From Clostridia bacterium (GTDB lineage: Bacteria; Bacillota; Clostridia; Oscillospirales; CAG-272): a DNA stretch of 17,063 bases. Where the stretch lies: positions 1 through 17,063 of the forward strand of contig JAGAFQ010000012.1 of the NCBI GenBank assembly GCA_017612495.1, in the 5' to 3' direction. The translations under genes and the position numbers were made by a program. Shown piece by piece: positions 14,769 through 17,063 of this stretch (the first letter of the stretch is position 1; each line of letters starts with the position of its first letter). The notes below the pieces were generated by a model. The model had not been told where the DNA came from. It did not search any database and saw only the letters and a program-made list of their open reading frames with translations.

Positions 14769-15473
14769 TTACGCCTGCTTTTTGAGATCGTCTGCGGCGC
14801 GTCTTGTAGCGGCGATCATATCTTCCATCGTGGCGAAACGGTCTTTTGCATTCATAATGCCGGATGCGGCACCTGCTGCTTCGGAGCCTGCCATAATGAA
14901 ATCATATACCTCTTTGCCGCAGGTGATGCCTGCCGCCTGCTCGACCATGATGTTGGGGTCGATAGCCTTGATGACGTCGATGGAGGCTTTGACGTAAGCC
15001 ATGGGACTTGAGCCGTTGCCGCCGCCGATGATCTCGGAAGGCTCGGGGTTGATGATGTCGGGGTGGAGGTTTGCTATCGCCTTTGCTTCGTCGAGTGTAT
15101 CGGCGCAGGCGAATACATACATATCAAGTTCTCTTGCACGCTCGATCGTCTTCTTCATCTGGGGAAGGCTCATCGGCTTTTCGCAGTGGTTGATCATGAT
15201 GCCGCAGGCACCTGCCGCCTTAACGCCTTCGGGCAGGATATCCGCACAGCCTCTTCCGGGACGGAGAGTATCCATATACGTGCACATTACAAAAAGGTTT
15301 TTGGTGTTTTCGGCAACTCTGTGGATCTCGACTGCGGGGCAGAAGAAAAGAATATCGATGTCATACTTCTCTGCGAGCTTGTCTGCGTATTTCGCAAGTT
15401 CCAAAAGCTCATCGCCGTAAACGTAGTTCTTGGTGCCGATCTCAAAATAAGGTGTTCTTATAGGTCTTTTCAT
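14769..15473 (-). CDS. Triosephosphate-isomerase-like TIM-barrel protein (archaeal-type)
   Basis: The protein has 234 residues, the length of archaeal rather than bacterial triosephosphate isomerases (about 250). The catalytic set appears kept: K15 near the end of the first strand, H96 in INHCEKP (bacterial GHSERR position), and E144 in NPEPSEIIGGG (the EPPELIGTG position of archaeal enzymes). The phosphate-binding end also fits: QAAGITCGKEVYDFIMAGSE (179-198) and GAASGIMNAKD (201-211). It should isomerise a small ketose/aldose phosphate. Given the SIS isomerase 21 bases upstream, a four- or five-carbon sugar phosphate is as likely as triose phosphate; this is inference. AGAGGAT upstream of the ATG supports the start. 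Confidence 0.78.
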   Translation of the reverse strand: MKRPIRTPYFEIGTKNYVYGDELLELAKYADKLAEKYDIDILFFCPAVEIHRVAENTKNLFVMCTYMDTLRPGRGCADILPEGVKAAGACGIMINHCEKPMSLPQMKKTIERARELDMYVFACADTLDEAKAIANLHPDIINPEPSEIIGGGNGSSPMAYVKASIDVIKAIDPNIMVEQAAGITCGKEVYDFIMAGSEAAGAASGIMNAKDRFATMEDMIAATRRAADDLKKQA

Positions 15474-15494
15474 TTTTATATCCTCTTTATAAAA

Positions 15495-16091
15495 TTATTT
15501 CTTGTTAAGACGTTCGCCGACTGCTCCGCCGGGATGTATGAGCGCGAACTGCTCACTCTTGTAGTCGGTCTCTTCGATAAGAGCCGCCTGCAAAGCATGG
15601 AAGATCATGCAAAGGGCGGTAGTCGAGGTCGTGCCCTGGCAGTTATATTTGTCGGTCTCGCGGTTGACGTGCTGCTTTAAGACTATATCTGCGCCCTGCG
15701 CCAAGGGAGATTCAAGGTTTTCAGTCACGGTGATAACGGTGACGCCTTTTGCTTTGCAGATATCGAGTATCGGCAAAAGTTCTTTGGTCTTGCCGCCGCG
15801 CGATGCGAATACCATAACGTCTCCCTTTTGGAGATATCCGGTAGCGCCGTGAACTGCTTCGGCAGGCGAGATGAAACGTGCGGGACGTTCGATGCAGCAC
15901 ATAAGATGTGCAAAGTGCTGGCAGATAATGCCGGAATGTCCGCAGCCCGAGGATGCAATGCGTGTGGCGTTTGCGAGCGCTTCAACAGCTTTTGAAAACT
16001 GTTTTTCGTCAACAAATTCAGCCATTTCGCGAATGCATTGAGCTTCGATGTCATAAGCGTCCATAGCGGCTTTCAATGCTTCTGGTTTCAT
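15495..16091 (-). CDS. SIS-domain sugar-phosphate isomerase-like protein
   Basis: The protein has 198 residues with one SIS domain (about 30-175). Signatures are RIASSGCGHSGIICQHFAHL (44-63), the phosphate-binding loop FASRGGKTKELLPIL (95-109), and the C-terminal HPGGAVGERL (186-195), which resembles the HPGGALGRRL end of KdsD/GutQ arabinose-5-phosphate isomerases. The CBS pair of those enzymes is absent. It may interconvert phosphorylated aldoses and ketoses; 6-phospho-3-hexuloisomerase is an alternative SIS role. It is the first gene of the leftward operon, with AAAGGAG (complement of 16103-16109) before the ATG and a strong promoter further upstream. The TIM-like gene follows. Confidence 0.85.
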   Translation of the reverse strand: MKPEALKAAMDAYDIEAQCIREMAEFVDEKQFSKAVEALANATRIASSGCGHSGIICQHFAHLMCCIERPARFISPAEAVHGATGYLQKGDVMVFASRGGKTKELLPILDICKAKGVTVITVTENLESPLAQGADIVLKQHVNRETDKYNCQGTTSTTALCMIFHALQAALIEETDYKSEQFALIHPGGAVGERLNKK

Positions 16092-16134
16092 TGTTTGATA
16101 GACTCCTTTGTGTTTTTACATATTTAACGCTATA

Positions 16135-16163
16135 ATTATATATTAGGATATGAAAAAAATCAA
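16135..16163 (-). promoter_or_regulatory. Sigma-A promoter of the SIS/TIM-like operon
   Basis: On the minus strand TTGATT (16163-16158), a 17-base spacer and a perfect TATAAT (16140-16135) are present. It is back to back with the promoter of the long yjbQ paralogue, the -35 boxes being 38 bases apart. Confidence 0.78.
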
Positions 16164-16201
16164 TACGAAAGGGAATAATATACCTAAATTTGAAAAATCT
16201 G

Positions 16202-16230
16202 TTGACTTTTCGCCGTTAAAATCTTATACT
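16202..16230 (+). promoter_or_regulatory. Sigma-A promoter of the long yjbQ paralogue
   Basis: TTGACT (16202-16207), a 17-base spacer and TATACT (16225-16230) precede a leader of about 50 bases. The leader has a small GTCT/AGAC hairpin (16250-16261). Confidence 0.8.
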
Positions 16231-16286
16231 TGAAGCATACAGGCAAATAGTCTGAAAAGACGTAATTTTACGGAGGATTTTTTACA

Positions 16287-16910
16287 ATGGAATTTAAAGT
16301 ATATCAAAAAGAACTCGAACTCCAATCACGCGGTTGGATCCCCACTTTCCACGACGTCTCGAAAGAGGTCATGGAAATCGTCAAAGAGTCGGGCGTTAAG
16401 AACGGCACTGTCTGCATCGCTTCTCACCACACCACCTGCTCTGTTATGATCCAGGAATGCTCACACGATATCGATTCTTTCGATCTCGAATTCTTACAGC
16501 ACGATCTTCTTGATATCATGCGCAAGATGATCCCCGATTTCGCAGAAGAAGGTCAATACCGTCATCCCGGTCCGATCCACGCACAGTTCGGCAGATACGT
16601 TGACGAGCCCGGCAACTACACGAGCTACAACACCGACGGCCACCTCCGTTCGGTATTCTTCGGCCGCAGCGAGACCATGACCATCAAAGACGGCAAACTT
16701 GACGGCGGCGAATTCGCTCACGTTTATTTCATCGACTGGGACCACGTAAGAGCACGTCATCGTCAGCTCAACGTTACCGTTATGGGTACCACTGAGGATA
16801 TCGGTGACCGCAAGTTCCACGGCGGCGAAACGATCAACACTCTTCGCAAGTTCACCGACAAAGAAAAAGCATATATGGAAGAATTCGACTTCCAACTCAA
16901 AAACAGATAA
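16287..16910 (+). CDS. YjbQ/UPF0047-family protein, long paralogue with C-terminal extension
   Basis: The protein has 207 residues. Residues 5-167 align with the short paralogue at 13937-14431: ELELQSRGW.PTFHDV, ASHHTTCSVMIQECSHD (45-61), YNTDGHLRSVFFG (114-126) and GGEFAHVYFIDWDHVRARHR (140-159). The position of His110 in the short paralogue is Tyr114 here. About 40 further residues (168-207), highly charged, have no counterpart in the short copy. Codon use favours CTC, TTC, ATC and AAC, like the SLH gene, suggesting strong expression. GGAGGA at 16272-16277 precedes the ATG. It is divergent from the SIS/TIM-like operon and likely shares its regulator. The reaction is unknown for the family; paralogy with a diverged residue suggests different substrates or a heteromeric pair. 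Confidence 0.88.
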   Translation: MEFKVYQKELELQSRGWIPTFHDVSKEVMEIVKESGVKNGTVCIASHHTTCSVMIQECSHDIDSFDLEFLQHDLLDIMRKMIPDFAEEGQYRHPGPIHAQFGRYVDEPGNYTSYNTDGHLRSVFFGRSETMTIKDGKLDGGEFAHVYFIDWDHVRARHRQLNVTVMGTTEDIGDRKFHGGETINTLRKFTDKEKAYMEEFDFQLKNR

Positions 16911-16919
16911 ATGTGTTTT

Positions 16920-16948
16920 AAGCCCGCAGGTTTCCTGCGGGCTTTTTT
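16920..16948 (+). terminator. Intrinsic terminator of the long yjbQ paralogue
   Basis: An 11-bp GC-rich stem (16920-16930 with 16934-16944) with loop TTT is followed by T6, nine bases after the stop codon. Confidence 0.92.
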
Positions 16949-17010
16949 GCAGCGGCAAATGATCCCATAACAAGTGCGGCGATAGGCGATAACGGCAAAT
17001 CGAAATTTAA

Positions 17011-17051
17011 TAAAAAAGGGGGTGTTAAAAAACTCGTTTTTTAACACCCCC
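17011..17051 (-). terminator. Minus-strand intrinsic terminator of a gene beyond the right edge
   Basis: A perfect 15-bp stem (17018-17032 with 17037-17051) with loop CTCG is followed on the minus strand by T6 (17017-17012). There is no T-run on the plus strand, so it ends a leftward gene lying past the window. No coding sequence is seen between 16949 and 17010. Confidence 0.85.
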
Positions 17052-17063
17052 TCGCGGTTTCGG

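Noticed and set aside
16949..17010. Short coding region between the last two terminators
   Set aside because: Only 62 bases, no start with a binding site, and it lies between two opposing terminators.

Overview
The window reads as chromosomal DNA of a Gram-positive anaerobe of class Clostridia, probably a gut-type lineage (inference). The grounds are strong AAGGAGG-like ribosome binding sites, near-consensus sigma-A promoters with 17-base spacers, intrinsic terminators, a purine branch split into a separate IMP cyclohydrolase and AICAR transformylase under a ZTP riboswitch, a YitT-family membrane protein, and an S-layer homology (SLH) protein. No tRNA, rRNA, CRISPR array, transposase, integrase or phage gene is visible. 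Apart from one in-frame amber, every coding region ends in TGA or TAA.

Left part (1-4757): the tail of an acidic EF-hand protein; a convergent two-repeat YegP/DUF1508 protein; a CofE-like ligase; then a compact purine unit made of promoter, ZTP riboswitch with terminator, IMP cyclohydrolase and AICAR transformylase; then a HAD phosphatase with its own promoter overlapping the purH stop codon. Middle (4764-7215): a three-gene operon of a YitT-family membrane protein (TTG start), an ASCH-domain protein and an aldo/keto reductase fused to a two-cluster ferredoxin-like domain.

A 171-bp structured repeat follows the reductase. Next comes an apparently highly expressed 1018-residue SLH protein (7600-10656), with three GTTACAA boxes upstream of its promoter, and then an M18 aminopeptidase. 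A 391-bp non-coding block built of nested inverted repeats separates the aminopeptidase from a leftward set of genes.

Right part (12498-16910): a leftward cluster, in transcription order SIS sugar-phosphate isomerase, archaeal-type triosephosphate-isomerase-like protein, second copy of the 171-bp repeat, YjbQ/UPF0047 protein, and a GntP-family permease interrupted by an in-frame TAG. A second, longer YjbQ paralogue is divergently transcribed from a back-to-back promoter pair. Isomerases, YjbQ paralogues and a sugar-acid-type permease together suggest an uncharacterised sugar-phosphate or sugar-acid pathway. This cluster, the repeat pair around the SLH gene, and the amber codon are the observations most worth following up.
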